Of a stretch of 64,000 nucleotides of DNA, positions 12,012 through 22,880 are shown piece after piece. Under the pieces are notes generated by a model. That model made no database searches. It was not told where the DNA came from and saw nothing but the letters and a program-made list of their open reading frames with translations. The DNA comes from Primulina eburnea (Eukaryota; Streptophyta; Magnoliopsida; Lamiales; Gesneriaceae), in assembly GCF_022965805.1 (NCBI RefSeq), contig NW_027331665.1, forward strand, positions 12,242 through 76,241, in the 5' to 3' direction. Position 1 is the stretch's first letter, and each line of letters opens with the position of its first letter. Position numbers and translations under genes: made by a program.

Positions 12012-12254
12012 CACCAGCTGAAACTGAACCAGCTGCTGACCAGTTGACCAACCAATTGAACCAGTTGAACTGAACCAGACCAGCTGAAGACCAGTTGAAC
12101 CAGACCAGCTGAACTGAACCAGACCAGTTGAACCAGACCAGCTGAAATGAACCAGTTGAACTGAACCAGACCAGTTGAACCAGTCCAACTGAACCAGACC
12201 AACTGAACCAGTTGAACTGATTGACCAGTTGAGTTGACCAGAGTTGACCAGTCG
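12012..12254 (+). repeat. CAGTTGAACCAG/CCAGCTGAA minisatellite in U3
   Basis: Roughly 20 overlapping short words of the form (GA)CCAG(T/C)TGAAC(TGAAC)CAG. CAGTTGAACTG and CAGCTG are near or perfect palindromes. The identical array recurs in the other LTR at 14182-14424. It lies directly upstream of the TATA-like box. Confidence 0.85.
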
Positions 12255-12362
12255 GGAAATTTTCCAGCAAGACGAATTTGACCGTTGCACTTCCTGAAAC
12301 AGTACAGAAACATTCCCAACGGTCATATTCTTGTGTATAACGTATATATCAGTGTTGGAGCC

Positions 12363-12370
12363 TATAAATA
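12363..12370 (+). promoter_or_regulatory. TATA-like box of the 5' LTR
   Basis: TATAAATA in context GAGCCTATAAATACAAC, repeated at 14533-14540 in the 3' LTR. It is the plausible start of element transcription. Confidence 0.6.
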
Positions 12371-13115
12371 CAACATCTTGAAGATCAAACAAGTGCTTTG
12401 GAAGTTGGCATGAAGAAATTAGTTAGTTGAGAGCACAAGCCCTTGTGTGAGGATACAATTGAGATGTACAATGTAACTGATAAATTCCTCACACACAATC
12501 ACTCACACATATACAAAGAGTTGAGCTGAAAAGTTTAGTTGAGTGAGTCTTTACACAAAGACGTAAAACATTGTGTTTGTAGTCTTTGCATATGAGACAT
12601 TAAACAATATGCTGATTGTGAGGTGTTGCCTACAATCTTGAGTGCTAGGAGTTCAGTTTTAGGCAGTGGGTAAGTCCTAGCTGAATGGGTTTGTACAATG
12701 AGTTGTATAAATCAAAGTCTTCTAGTGGATCCTTCCCAAGGGGAAGAAGGGGTGACGTAGGAGTGTTTGAAATCTCCGAACATCCATAAACAAATTCGTG
12801 TCTATTTGTTTATTGCATTTATTTATCATTTCCATAGTTTTAAAGATGCATTGTTGAAGCATTTTATGTCTTCTTCAAATATCAAAATATTGCATACCAA
12901 GTGTTTGATAAAATGCTTCAACTGAATATTTTAACTCATTCAACGTGCATATATTTTAAATGGTTTACAAATTATTTATTCGGTTTCTACGAAGGATTAT
13001 TTCGAGTATTTTCCGCTTGGTTTGAACACCAAACTCGATTTAATTCATCGGTGTTCAATATTTCAAGAACCGAGCTATTTTAGCTCAACGATTATCCCCA
13101 TAATCGATCATATCA

Positions 13116-13651
13116 ATTGGTATCAGAGCGGGTTGTTCTTGAAAGAACATTGAAACTGATTTTGATGTTTAAAATTCAAAATTTCAGATTTTTTACACAT
13201 ATATATACAAAACTGAATTTTCGCGCAGCTTGCAGCGACCGTGGGAAAAATGACATATCTCCTTGCTCGAGTGTCCAAATGACGAACCGTTTTTTGCGTT
13301 GTAAACTAGACTTGTAGAGGTTCGCAGCGGTATAAAATTTTCAGCCTAGTTATGCTCCAGAAAATACAGTTTATTCATTGAAGGCAAAGCATATGTGCTG
13401 CAGCAGAAAATGAGCCATGGAGAAAATTGGTTAGTTATCCCTCCTCTTTTACATTTTTCAAATTTTCAAAAATATAGGGGGAGAACTCATTATAGCTTTA
13501 ATGAGTAGATTATTTTTAGATATTGAGGGGGAGAAAATTTTGTTTAAAATGTTTTGAAATATGACTTTTTGATTCACACAAAAAGGGGGAGAAATATGTT
13601 AGTTGAGTTGATTGTTTATCCAAGTTTTGTGATCATCAAAAAGGGGGAGAT
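13116..13651 (+). other. Non-coding core with PBS and four purine tracts
   Basis: The primer-binding site TGGTATCAGAGCGGGTT is at 13118-13134, matching the 3' end of initiator tRNA-Met. Four GGGGGAGA-type purine tracts occur near 13476, 13526, 13584 and 13642. The last (13638-13650) abuts the 3' LTR and is the probable plus-strand primer. The remainder is AT-rich with no coding potential. Confidence 0.85.
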
Positions 13652-15286
13652 TGTTGGAAATTTTCAAGTTAGCAATCTTGATTTTGATGTTAACAAAACT
13701 TGTTATTGTGTTTCTAACATATTTACTCAAGTGTGAAGTTGCAAACACAAGAAGCTAGCTGAAACTGAATTTGCACAAACTGAATTTCTGGCGAGCTTCG
13801 GTATTTTGATGATATCTCTCAACTGGGTTATCCAAATGATAATCCGCCAACTGGAATGATTAGAAAACGCAATTTGGAACAAATCGTATTTCACGTCAGT
13901 TGGGCAAAATCGGACGTTATCATGGTCTAACGGATCGCTCAATTACCGAACTGATCACACGAAAACAGCAATCAGTTGTGTTTGAGCAGCTGCCGTATTT
14001 TGGTCATATCTCTCAGCTCGGTTATCGAAACGAAGCGATTCAGTATGCGTTGGAAAGCTAAGACAAAGATCTACAAATCATTATGATAAGTCAAAGTCTG
14101 AATCGAAGCTTACGATGCTGATAAATAACGATGAAGCTACTGGTTCTGCACAAACTGAAATCAGCTAGACTGATTTCAGCACACCAGCTGAAACTGAACC
14201 AGCTGCTGACCAGTTGACCAACCAACTGAACCAGTTGAACTGAACCAGACCAGCTGAAGACCAGTTGAACCAGACCAGCTGAACTGAACCAGACCAGTTG
14301 AACCAGACCAGCTGAAATGAACCAGTTGAACTGAACCAGACCAGTTGAACCAGTCCAACTGAACCAGACCAACTGAACCAGTTGAACTGATTGACCAGTT
14401 GAGTTGACCAGAGTTGACCAGTCGGGAAATTTTCCAGCAAGACGAATTTGACTGTTGCACTTCCTGAAACAGTACAGAAACATTCCCAACGGTCATATTC
14501 TTGTGTATAACGTATATATCAGTGTTGGAGCCTATAAATACAACATCTTGAAGATCAAACAAGTGCTTTGGAAGTTGGCATGAAGAAATTAGCTAGTTGA
14601 GAGCACAAGCCCTTGTGTGAGGATACAATTGAGATGTACACTGTAACTGATAAATTCCTCACACACAATCACTCACACATATACAGAGAGTTTGAGCTGA
14701 AAAGTTTAGTTGAGTGAGTCTTTACACAAAGACGTAAAACATTGTGTTTGTAGTCTTTGCATATGAGACATTAAACAATATGCTGATTGTGAGGTGTTGC
14801 CTACAATCTTGAGTGCTAGGAGTTCAGTTTTAGGCAGTGGGTAAGTCCTAGCTGAATGGGTTTGTACAATGAGTTGTATAAATCAAAGTCTTCTAGTGGA
14901 TCCTTCCCAAGGGGAAGAAGGGGTGACGTAGGAGTGTTTGAAATCTCCGAACATCCATAAACAAATTCGTGTCTATTTGTTTATTGCATTTATTTATCAT
15001 TTCCATAGTTTTAAAGATGCATTGTTGAAGCATTTTATGTCTTCTTCAAATATCAAAATATTGCATACCAAGTGTTTGATAAAATGCTTCAACTGAATAT
15101 TTTAACTCATTCAACGTTCATATATTTTAAATGGTTTACAAATTATTTATTCGGTTTCTACGAAGGATTATTTCGAGTATTTTCCGCTTGGTTTGAACAC
15201 CAAACTCGATTTAATTCATCGGTGTTCAATATTTCAAGAACCGAGCTATTTTAGCTCAACGATTACCCCCATAATCGATCATATCA
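13652..15286 (+). repeat. 3' LTR (1635 bp)
   Basis: Near-identical copy of 11480-13115, with the array at 14182-14424 and TATA-like box at 14533-14540. The immediate 3' neighbour is the ACATA target duplicate at 15287-15291. Confidence 0.92.
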
Positions 15287-15291
15287 ACATA

Positions 15292-15939
15292 TATAATTTG
15301 AAACCGAATTATATGAACTTTGGTTTCAACATTTGTTTCCAAAATAAAAACTTCATTTTTGGTTCAGCTCAGATTTTTAATTTTTTCTGTTCGGGGTCTG
15401 GCTTTTCAATATAAAGTAAAGTTTGAACACTTCTAAATAAATAAGCTTATTTTGCATGTAGTATTATGATTTTGTTATAGCTATTAATGATTTATCAAAA
15501 TGATTTTCTTTCAAATAATGTAAAACACCATATAGCAATACTTATTTGTCTCAAAATTTGGATTTTGATTAATAGTATTACACATTAATATAAATAAATA
15601 CCTCCTAAAAAAATAGAGAAAGATGAAGCATTTGTTTCGATAAAAATTTTAATTTTTAAGTAAATGAAATGAAAGAATCTCTTAGATTTGGAATGGTCGC
15701 CAAAAAAGTAGTCAGAAACTTTAATTGAAAATTGTTTTGTTTGATGAAAAAGTCGTCCTTTTTGGAGCTAGGAGTAAATGAAATGACCCATCACTTACCA
15801 AACCTATTTACCCAAAATAAAATTAAATATATAATAAGTAGAGGGAAAAATATAATTATATTGTTTAACATATGCATGCGTAAGGTGTTTATTATTTTTA
15901 TAATTAAATGTTTTCATAAAATATAAATATAAATAATTG
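15292..15939. other. AT-rich intergenic, no feature seen
   Basis: Poly-A/T-rich sequence with no coding remnant. The small frames at 15193-15414 and 15732-15926 have no recognisable content. Confidence 0.55.
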
Positions 15940-16120
15940 GAGTGCTTCTCATGTGAGACCGTCTCACGGGTCTAATCCGTGGACGGGTCAACCCTATTCT
16001 ATATTCACAATAAAAAGTAATACTCTCAGCATAAAAAGTGATACTTTTTCATGGGTGACCCAAATAAGAGATCCGTCTTCAGCAAAAACGACCCGTGAGA
16101 CCGTCTCACACAGTTTTGCC
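15940..16120 (-). mobile_element. 181-bp MITE with 9-bp target duplication (copy 1)
   Basis: Bounded by perfect 9-bp direct repeats AAATAATTG (15931-15939 and 16121-16129). Internal landmarks are TGTGAGACCGTCTCACGGGT near one end and CCGTGAGACCGTCTCACA near the other, so the ends form subterminal inverted repeats. It is inverted relative to copies 3 and 4. A 9-bp duplication is the hallmark of Mutator-superfamily transposition. It carries no coding capacity. Confidence 0.85.
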
Positions 16121-16705
16121 AAATAATTGATAATATAATTATCTCGTCTAGAATAAAATAAAAGTGTTAGGATGTTTTAAATAAATATTAATAACATTGA
16201 GATTTAATGAAAGAAATATAATTTTAAAATATATTCTGTTAGATTCGTTGATAACAAGACAATAATATGTGAGGATATTTAGCCATAAGAATTTTTTCAG
16301 CTGTATAATATGATATATCCCATTAAATTTGATTAAATAAAATCGATAAAGAAAATAAATAATTAATCGAGGATAATTAATATAAATAGGTATCCATTTA
16401 ACTAAATATAATATAAAAATAGCAACACAAGAATGTATCATATCATGTAGCATAAGACACCATCCGATAAAAATCAAATTATATATTAGGTATTTCAAAA
16501 TCCATCTTATTGTTTGAATTATTTATGTTGAGTGAATTTAATCTCTTCTTATTTGTTGATTTCTGTTAAATCTAGATTGCAAGAAAGTATTCGAACGAAA
16601 TATTTGAAATGACATCTAAATATATTATTCAAATCCCTTCCAACTTAAGTTCATCCATATAAATCAAATCTTTAAATCCAATTGACAATTGCCACTTTAT
16701 ATTAT

Positions 16706-16861
16706 GAGTGAGTTTCATGTGAGACGGGTAAACCATACTCATATTCACAATAAAAAATAATATTCTTAGCATAAAAAGTGATACTTTTTCATGGTGTTAC
16801 CCAAATAAGAGATCTGTCTTACAAATAAGACCCGTGAAACCGTCTCACACAAGTTTGTGCC
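16706..16861 (-). mobile_element. MITE copy 2, internally deleted (156 bp)
   Basis: Same family as 15940-16120, flanked by perfect 9-bp repeats TTATATTAT (16697-16705 and 16862-16870). About 25 bp near the ATGTGAGACGGG end are missing compared with copies 1 and 3. Confidence 0.85.
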
Positions 16862-17079
16862 TTATATTATATATACTACACCCATTAAAATTGGTCACTT
16901 ATATAATGTTTTTTTTTTTTTTTTTGTATATCAAGGAAATAAAATTTAAGGAAAATTGTTATTTAGTACTATAAATTTTTCTTTTTGATAATATATGTTA
17001 CCAAAATTTGCTCTTAGTATGCTACATTCATTGGTCTGTATTTTTTTTTTTTTAAAAAAAATTTAGTTATTATCTGAAA

Positions 17080-17260
17080 GGCAAAAACTTGTATGAGACG
17101 TTTTCACGGGTCGTATTTGTGAGACGGATCTCTTATTTGGGTTATCCATGAAAAATTATTATTTTTTATGCTAAGAGTATTACTTTTATTGTGAATATGA
17201 GCATAGTTGATCCGTCTCACAGATTAGGATCCGTGAGACGGGCTCACGTGAGACCCACTC
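17080..17260 (+). mobile_element. 181-bp MITE (copy 3)
   Basis: Flanked by perfect 9-bp repeats TATCTGAAA (17071-17079 and 17261-17269). Starts GGCAAAAACTTG and ends GAGACCCACTC. It contains CACGGGTCGTATTTGTGAGA and a TTATTTTTTATGCTAAGAG middle, both shared with the 48160 copy. Confidence 0.88.
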
Positions 17261-17269
17261 TATCTGAAA

Positions 17270-18600
17270 TGACGCTAGTGTAGCGCGGACCTAACAATGA
17301 TGTAACATTCACGTGTGCAGTTTCACATCAAAACTTTTGATAAAAAATGCTAAATCTATACAAAAAAAAATACATGAAAAATTCAATCTTGAAAACATAA
17401 ATGACCAAATTCGTACCAAAAACAAAAAAAAAGAAATATGAAGGATGATGAAATCTACAATGTTTCTGGCATTAAAAAAACTACAATGTTTCCAAGAATT
17501 TATTTGCCACTAAACATCAATACTTTTAATGAAAAAAGATATAAAATTACCAAAAAAATTGAATATATTAAAAAAAACAAATATGAAGAATGAAAACACA
17601 ATATCTCCAAGAATTTATTTGCCAAAAAACTTTAACAGTCTTGATTAAATAAAGATAAAATAGTCATGAATGGAAAGATACATAATTAGGACCCAATTTT
17701 GATAATAAAGATGGCTAAAATTGTAAAAAAAATTGAAAAATTTAAATTATAATATTTTCATGAATTTATTTTCCACAAAACATCAACATCAAAAGACTAA
17801 AATTGTAAAAAATGTGAAGATACGAGACTAAATAGCAATTTTGATAATATAAATGTCTAAAGTTGTTAAAAAAATATGAATGATGAAAAATACAATATTT
17901 TCAAGAATCTATTTGCCACAAACAGATAATTTGTTTGATTAAGAACAAAAAGGTATCTAAATTGTAGAATTGGTTAAAAATATAATTTTTATATATGCTA
18001 TGTTTAAATTTTAAATAGTGATTAAATTAAATTAATTAAAAGTATGTGTATGTATTACATTAGGAAAGATAGAGAAGATATACACTTTAAAAAGAAGAAT
18101 ATCAATAATATTATCAGATAAGCTTGCGTTAAAGATGTGCAAATTCAAATTAACAAAAGCATGATTTTGGTAAATAAAACATATCATTAGAATAATAAAT
18201 AATATAATATTTCCCATTCTGTAAATTAAATGAAATAGACAGACAATAACAAGGGAAATTTCCAAAATGAGTAAAGAACGATATCATGAATCTATATATG
18301 TTATATTAATCGATCCGATCTATTTTATAAGGAAAAATAATATTTTTGACATAAAAAATAATATTTTTCATTGAACTGGTCGAGTTAAAGATTCGTCTCA
18401 TAAAATGACATGTGAAACAATTTAATAAGAGTTTTTGTGTTCCGAAATTTAATCCAGAACTCAGCGCATTTTGAATTTGAATCTTATAAATAATAAAAGT
18501 TTAATTTTAGTAAAATCAATTTATTTTTTCTCACTGATTTCCACATTATCATTCAAATATTTTAATGCTATGAGACCTAATTTTATAAGTTTTACTACTA
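17270..18600. other. AT-rich upstream region of the XTH gene
   Basis: No coding remnant. Around 18330-18430 there is a degraded stretch (AATATTTTTGACATAAAAAATAA, ATTCGTCTCATAAAATGACATGTGA) resembling the middle and end of the MITE family, too decayed to bound. The remainder is A/T-rich. Confidence 0.5.
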
Positions 18601-18675
18601 AAATATAGTAGTAAAATGAACACACCACCACCACCTTCCTAAAAAGATTTTGGGTATGTGGAGAACAGCTCACAC

Positions 18676-18775
18676 ACACACCTCACTCGCTCTCTCTCTC
18701 CACCCAATAAAATCATCACTCTCCCTTTCTCTTCTGCTCATTTATTCCGTCTCCTTGTCTCCTCTCTCGCTCGAA
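18676..18775 (+). promoter_or_regulatory. CT-rich core promoter / 5' UTR of the XTH gene
   Basis: Dense CTCTCT and TCTCC runs (CACTCGCTCTCTCTCTCCACC and onward) lie 135-235 bp upstream of the start codon. Pyrimidine patches of this kind mark many plant core promoters and leaders. No clear TATA box was assigned, so the transcription start is not fixed. Confidence 0.45.
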
Positions 18776-18909
18776 TTTCATACAAACAACACAGGAACTA
18801 CTCACGTAAAAAATAACCTGTTTTCAAAAGAATTGATTCATAACAGCCAAGCATAAGATTCCTTTTTTTTTTGTCAAATATTTTCTGTAATCGTGGACAA
18901 AGTAAAGTG

Positions 18910-21211
18910 ATGGGAGGAACCATGATTTCCCATATGAATATTATCGTCACCTTCGTGTTTTTATCCTCTCTTCATGTGTTTTCCGTCAGTGGGTCGTCGA
19001 GAAATCTCCCGATAGTGTCTTTCGATGAAGGGTACTCGCATCTCTTTGGAGATGGAAATCTAATGGTTCTTAAAGATGGAAAATCTGTTCATATCTCTCT
19101 GGATGAGAGAACAGGTCCTTTTCCATCACTGTTTTTTTTTGTGCGTTCTAAGCCATGTTTTGTGTATTGATTAGTGGTTTGTGCGCGTAGGGTCTGGATT
19201 TGTGTCGCAGGACCTTTACCATCATGGATATTTCAGTGCTTCTATTAAGCTTCCTGCAGATTACACTGCTGGAGTTGTTGTTGCATTTTATGTGAGTAGT
19301 TTCTGATTATTTATCATCGTTTTGTTTTATTCTATTTCTATTAAAATTTAATTTCTGCTTTATTTATAAAAAAAACATATTGGTATTCGAATCTGGCTTG
19401 TAACAGTTTCGATCGAGTTCACATATGTCTTGAGCTTTTGTTATAAAAAAAACACTTGTTCATCATTTGAAAAGACTGGTGACAGCCTCTATAATTTCTT
19501 GTGAAGAAAAGTTGTATCCTTGATTTTATGTCATGTAATGAATGTTCTCTGTTAATTCTTGGTTAAATTTGATTACGGTGAGGTTGGATTTGTCAAAAAG
19601 AAAAAGGCAGTTATCTGGAACTTGTGAATGCACGTCAAACGGTGAATTGTTTCTCACTTTAGAATACAGATGAATAGATTCTAGTGATTAAAAGTTGAAT
19701 TTTAATTTTAAAAACTGTAATGAATGTTTTCTGTAATTTTTTATCGTATTCGATTATACTGAAGTGGGATTTCTCAAAAAGAAAATATTAATTGTCTGAA
19801 ACTTGTGATGACAGATGTCGAATGGTGACTTGTTTGAGAAGAACCATGATGAAATAGATTTTGAGTTCCTGGGGAACATAAGGGGAAAAGACTGGAGAAT
19901 TCAGACCAATATATATGGAAATGGAAGCACAAGTAAAGGTAGAGAGGAAAGATATGGCCTTTGGTTTGATCCCTCTGAAGAATTCCACCAGTACAGTATC
20001 CTTTGGGCTGAGAATCTGATAGTGTGAGTGAACAATTCTTTTATTTTTTCCCATACTACAAATTAATTTTAAGCTATTTGTTTCCATGTTTAACATAATT
20101 CTGTTTTCCCTTTGAAAATTTTCTGTCGTCAGGTCTCCGGTCATGGTGCAAACATTTTTTCTAGATGTGACTGAAACGATATATTATATTTTCTTTTGGT
20201 TATTTTGGAACCTTTTTGGATTCATTGGTTGGATTCATTTTAATGACATAAATTTCTCAGAATTCTCTGCTATTTTTGGTTAAATAAAATTTCTCCAAAT
20301 TCTTTGCTATTTTTGGTTCATTTAACCAATGCTTGAGCGCATGAACAAAGTATCTAAAACTTCATTTAAGTAAAGGAATTGTATAATGATAGTCTAAAAC
20401 TCACAGCTGGTTCATTGTCAAGTTAAAGAACTACTCGTCTTTTTTGCACATTACCAAGACCTTTTGAAGCACAGATTCTTCAACTGAGACAAATTGTTCT
20501 GTCAACTCTTCTCTTTTATCACTTTAAAAAATTCAACTTTCCTATCTACATCAATTAGAAGACTTTGATTGCTTCATTCACATCCATTTTTTCTATTTTC
20601 ATGTCAAACAAGAACCAGGGGTGATATTGTACACACAAAGCTGGTCCATAAGTATGTATATTTGGTGATACATTAGTCCAAATCTTGATGACGCTTTTGT
20701 TTGTTTTTGCAGCTTTTATGTCGATAATGTCCCTATTAGAGAGATCAAGAGGACACGAGAAATGGGTGGGGACTTCCCCTCCAAGCCAATGTCTTTGTAT
20801 GCAACAATATGGGATGGGTCCGGTTGGGCCACAAATGGAGGCAAGTACAAAGTAAGTTACAAGTATGCCCCTTATATTGCTGAGTTCTCTGATTTCGTCC
20901 TCCTTGGTTGTGCCGTTAATCCACTCCAACTGTCCAAATGTGATGCTGCTCCGGAGCACAAAATGATCCCTACTGGTCTCCCGCGGCACCAGAGAGTTAA
21001 AATGCAGAACTTCAGGAAAAAGTACATCCAATACTCGTATTGCTATGACCGGTCACGATACAAACTCCCTCTCTCCGAGTGTGCAATTGAGCCCAAGGAG
21101 GCTGAGCAGCTCAGGGGCTTTGACCCCGTGACATTCGGAGGAGCCCATCACCACCGTAGCAAACGGCACCAGCCAGCCCGATCGAACAAGTTCAAGGCAT
21201 CATCCATATAA
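18910..21211 (+). CDS. Xyloglucan endotransglucosylase/hydrolase, group IIIB (XTH27/28-like)
   Basis: A four-exon gene encoding 337 residues. Exons are 18910-19114, 19191-19291, 19815-20023 and 20713-21211; all three introns are GT-AG and phases match. The product is a GH16 wall enzyme that cuts xyloglucan and rejoins it to another chain or to water, remodelling the primary wall. Residues ~9-30 form a secretory signal. The catalytic motif HDEIDFEFLG is at ~113-122, with E115 nucleophile and E119 acid/base. An N-glycosylation site NGS follows at ~138. The C-terminal XET_C region has YSYCYD and LSEC cysteines. Length fits the 330-340 residues of Arabidopsis XTH27/28. The His/Arg/Lys-rich tail is typical of group III. 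I chose the most upstream in-frame ATG; ATGs at 18922 and 18934 would also keep the signal. It is intact and the only confident host gene here. Regulation is not readable. Confidence 0.93.
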
Positions 21212-21471
21212 TGATGATAACAAGGCCGTGTTTTCTACATTCTCACATGGTATTACTGTCCTCATTTCACTCCATTGTTTTACTTATGCCTGTGAATAGA
21301 GGAAAGAAGAGAAACATAGATTTCTTGTGGGTCATAGAATTGATATACAGGCCATTGATGGTGGGATATGTGTATATTCCATACGGTGCCTTTAGATTAA
21401 GGTTCTCATCTTTGGCTTCTTGTATTCAATTCGTTCATGTACTTTGACATTTGACAGAACCTTGTTACTTC

Positions 21472-21477
21472 AATAAA
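21472..21477 (+). terminator. Polyadenylation signal of the XTH gene
   Basis: AATAAA about 260 bp after the stop codon, preceded by a T-rich 3' UTR. Confidence 0.6.
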
Positions 21478-21499
21478 TGTTGAGCATACACCAGATGGA

Positions 21500-21880
21500 G
21501 AATTATTCTATCTATATTAAAAAATTGGGTTTAGTTTTCTTTGAAATTTTATGAAGATTGAATTTGTCTATTTGTTGTATTTGATTATTGATTTCGTTTG
21601 TTCATTTTCAAACCAAATAATAAAATAATTGGCATTTGGTGGGAACAAATTATATGTGTATATGTTCCGGTTCAACTAATCTTATTGGTTCGACTGTTTC
21701 GGTTTTCACACGATATAGATATTACTTAATATTTTTTTAGTTTAATCGATTCAGTCCGTTTGAAAGATGATCGATCGGTTCGGTTTGGGTCCTAGGCTTT
21801 AGGCTTAATCCTTATAGTGTGCAGGCCATGATTTAATCAATTATAGATTTTGTGTACATGGTTAATTATGAAAAGAAAAT
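21500..21880. other. Spacer between XTH 3' UTR and Mutator-like element
   Basis: AT-rich, no gene seen. It includes GGTTCGG/CGATCGGTTCGGTTT simple-sequence-like words near 21770. Confidence 0.5.
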
Positions 21881-22100
21881 GAAAGGGTTTTTTTTTTATA
21901 TAAATAATTTAAAAATAAAAATTATTTCAAAAATAAAAAAATGTTTGCACAAATACTTTAATCCGTGCTTACGAAGCAGAGATACAGTGTCCACGTGAGC
22001 ATTATCCGTGCTTTGTAAGCATGGATGCTCCATGTGTCGAAAATCCGTGCTTACGAAGCACGGATACTCCGTATAGAGAAGACTACAATGACTGGACATT
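21881..22100 (+). repeat. Left terminal inverted repeat of the MULE
   Basis: Contains three ATCCGTGCTT(A/T)CGAAGCA-type near-palindromes and the words CCACGTGAGCATTATCCGTG. The reverse complement of ~46200-46430 aligns to it over about 220 bp with moderate divergence. Confidence 0.75.
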
Positions 22101-22589
22101 TATATATCATGCAGATATAAATAATGTAATATGATTATTTAACATAATTTTTTTGTTACTTTTGTTTAACTATTTTTATTATTATTATCAGATATGAGCA
22201 TGTAGCAGGATTAAATATGTTAACCTCGACCTGAGATGGGTTAACATTAGTTGTACCTAACATTGATCCAGATGCTATTATTTCAGTTTCTCCATATGGT
22301 GTACGATAATATTTAAAATTTATTGTGGTAATATCATGTATATCTCTTATAATTTTTTGATATGTAATTGTATTTGTTAAATTGTAGGTGAAAAATTGGA
22401 TTTAATTACAGATATTCGCCCACACATACTGTAAAATTATAAGGGATTTTCTAGATCTTATAAATCAAAATGATGTATTATTGAATATTTAATATTTTAT
22501 TCTGATTAAATGAATACTAAAGGTTTTTATGATTAAATGAATGTTAAATTATAACATTTATATTTTTTACAGCTTTAATTGGATCGTTT

Positions 22590-22880
22590 ATCAGAAGAAT
22601 GACTTAGATGTAAAGACGATTATTGATTCATACGACAACAAAATATGACGATGTGTTTGTCCCTTTATTTGCTTTAACATCGTGGAGATGCATCGTCCTA
22701 ATCGGGTGATGCGAAAATTCAAAGGAAGAAAATCAATTTTAGGGTCTGCTCTCGACAACGATGATCTTTATAATATAACGAGAACATTTCATCGAAACAC
22801 AAATTGGAGAGAATATCATAAAAAATCAATTGAGTTGTGGAATAGTATGTTCTGATATGTTGCTAAAGGGGGCGACACGG
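22590..22880 (+). pseudogene. Plant mobile domain (PMD) fragment in the MULE
   Basis: Conceptual translation on the + strand, opposite to the transposase, gives VEMHRPNRVMRKF followed by DLYNITRTFHRNTNWREYH and KKSIELWN. This is the pattern of the plant mobile domain (MAIN/MAIL1-type proteins): a VExHxPDRVxRQF motif, then a spacer and a WxxxHxxYIxLW motif. An in-frame stop upstream (NKI-stop) and one after NSMF show decay. PMD genes carried by Mutator-like elements are known; whether this was a full gene cannot be told. Confidence 0.6.

Larger units (their letters stand above)
11480..13115 (+). repeat. 5' LTR (1636 bp)
   Basis: Contains a CAGTTGAACCAG-type repeat array (12012-12254), a TATA-like box TATAAATA (12363-12370) about 110 bp downstream, and the shared end GAGCTATTTTAGCTCAACG. 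Long reverse frames over the array (11921-12392) encode only low-complexity QLVWFSW repeats and are artefacts. Confidence 0.92.
11480..15286 (+). mobile_element. Non-autonomous Sirevirus-type LTR retrotransposon, complete
   Basis: Two nearly identical LTRs (11480-13115 and 13652-15286) flank a 536-bp non-coding core. The element is bounded by a perfect 5-bp target duplication ACATA (11475-11479 and 15287-15291). LTRs begin TGTTGGAAAT and end ATCATATCA. Directly after LTR 1 is a tRNA-Met primer-binding site, and directly before LTR 2 a polypurine tract. No gag or pol codons remain, so it needs enzymes from a related autonomous element. By eye about eight substitutions and a few 1-bp indels separate the LTRs, so insertion was recent. 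Multiple GGGGGAGA tracts before the 3' LTR are a described Sirevirus trait and suggest that lineage. Confidence 0.92.

Noticed and set aside
11921..12392. Three long - strand open frames (and twins at 14091-14562) rich in QLVWF/WSGS repeats
   Set aside because: They are translations of the CAGTTGAACCAG array in the LTR in three frames; low-complexity, no start context or family similarity.
13118..13134. tRNA gene fragment
   Set aside because: TGGTATCAGAGC strings here and at 33939 are retrotransposon primer-binding sites next to LTR ends, not tRNA genes.
18280..18440. A fifth MITE copy
   Set aside because: Some words match the family, but the ends and target duplication cannot be found; left as a possible degraded relative.
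18871..18909. Upstream extension of XTH exon 1
   Set aside because: It would need a TTG start; the first plausible ATG is at 18910 and is followed by the signal peptide.
20555..21031. 158-codon - strand frame
   Set aside because: Antisense shadow of XTH exon 4 and intron 3.
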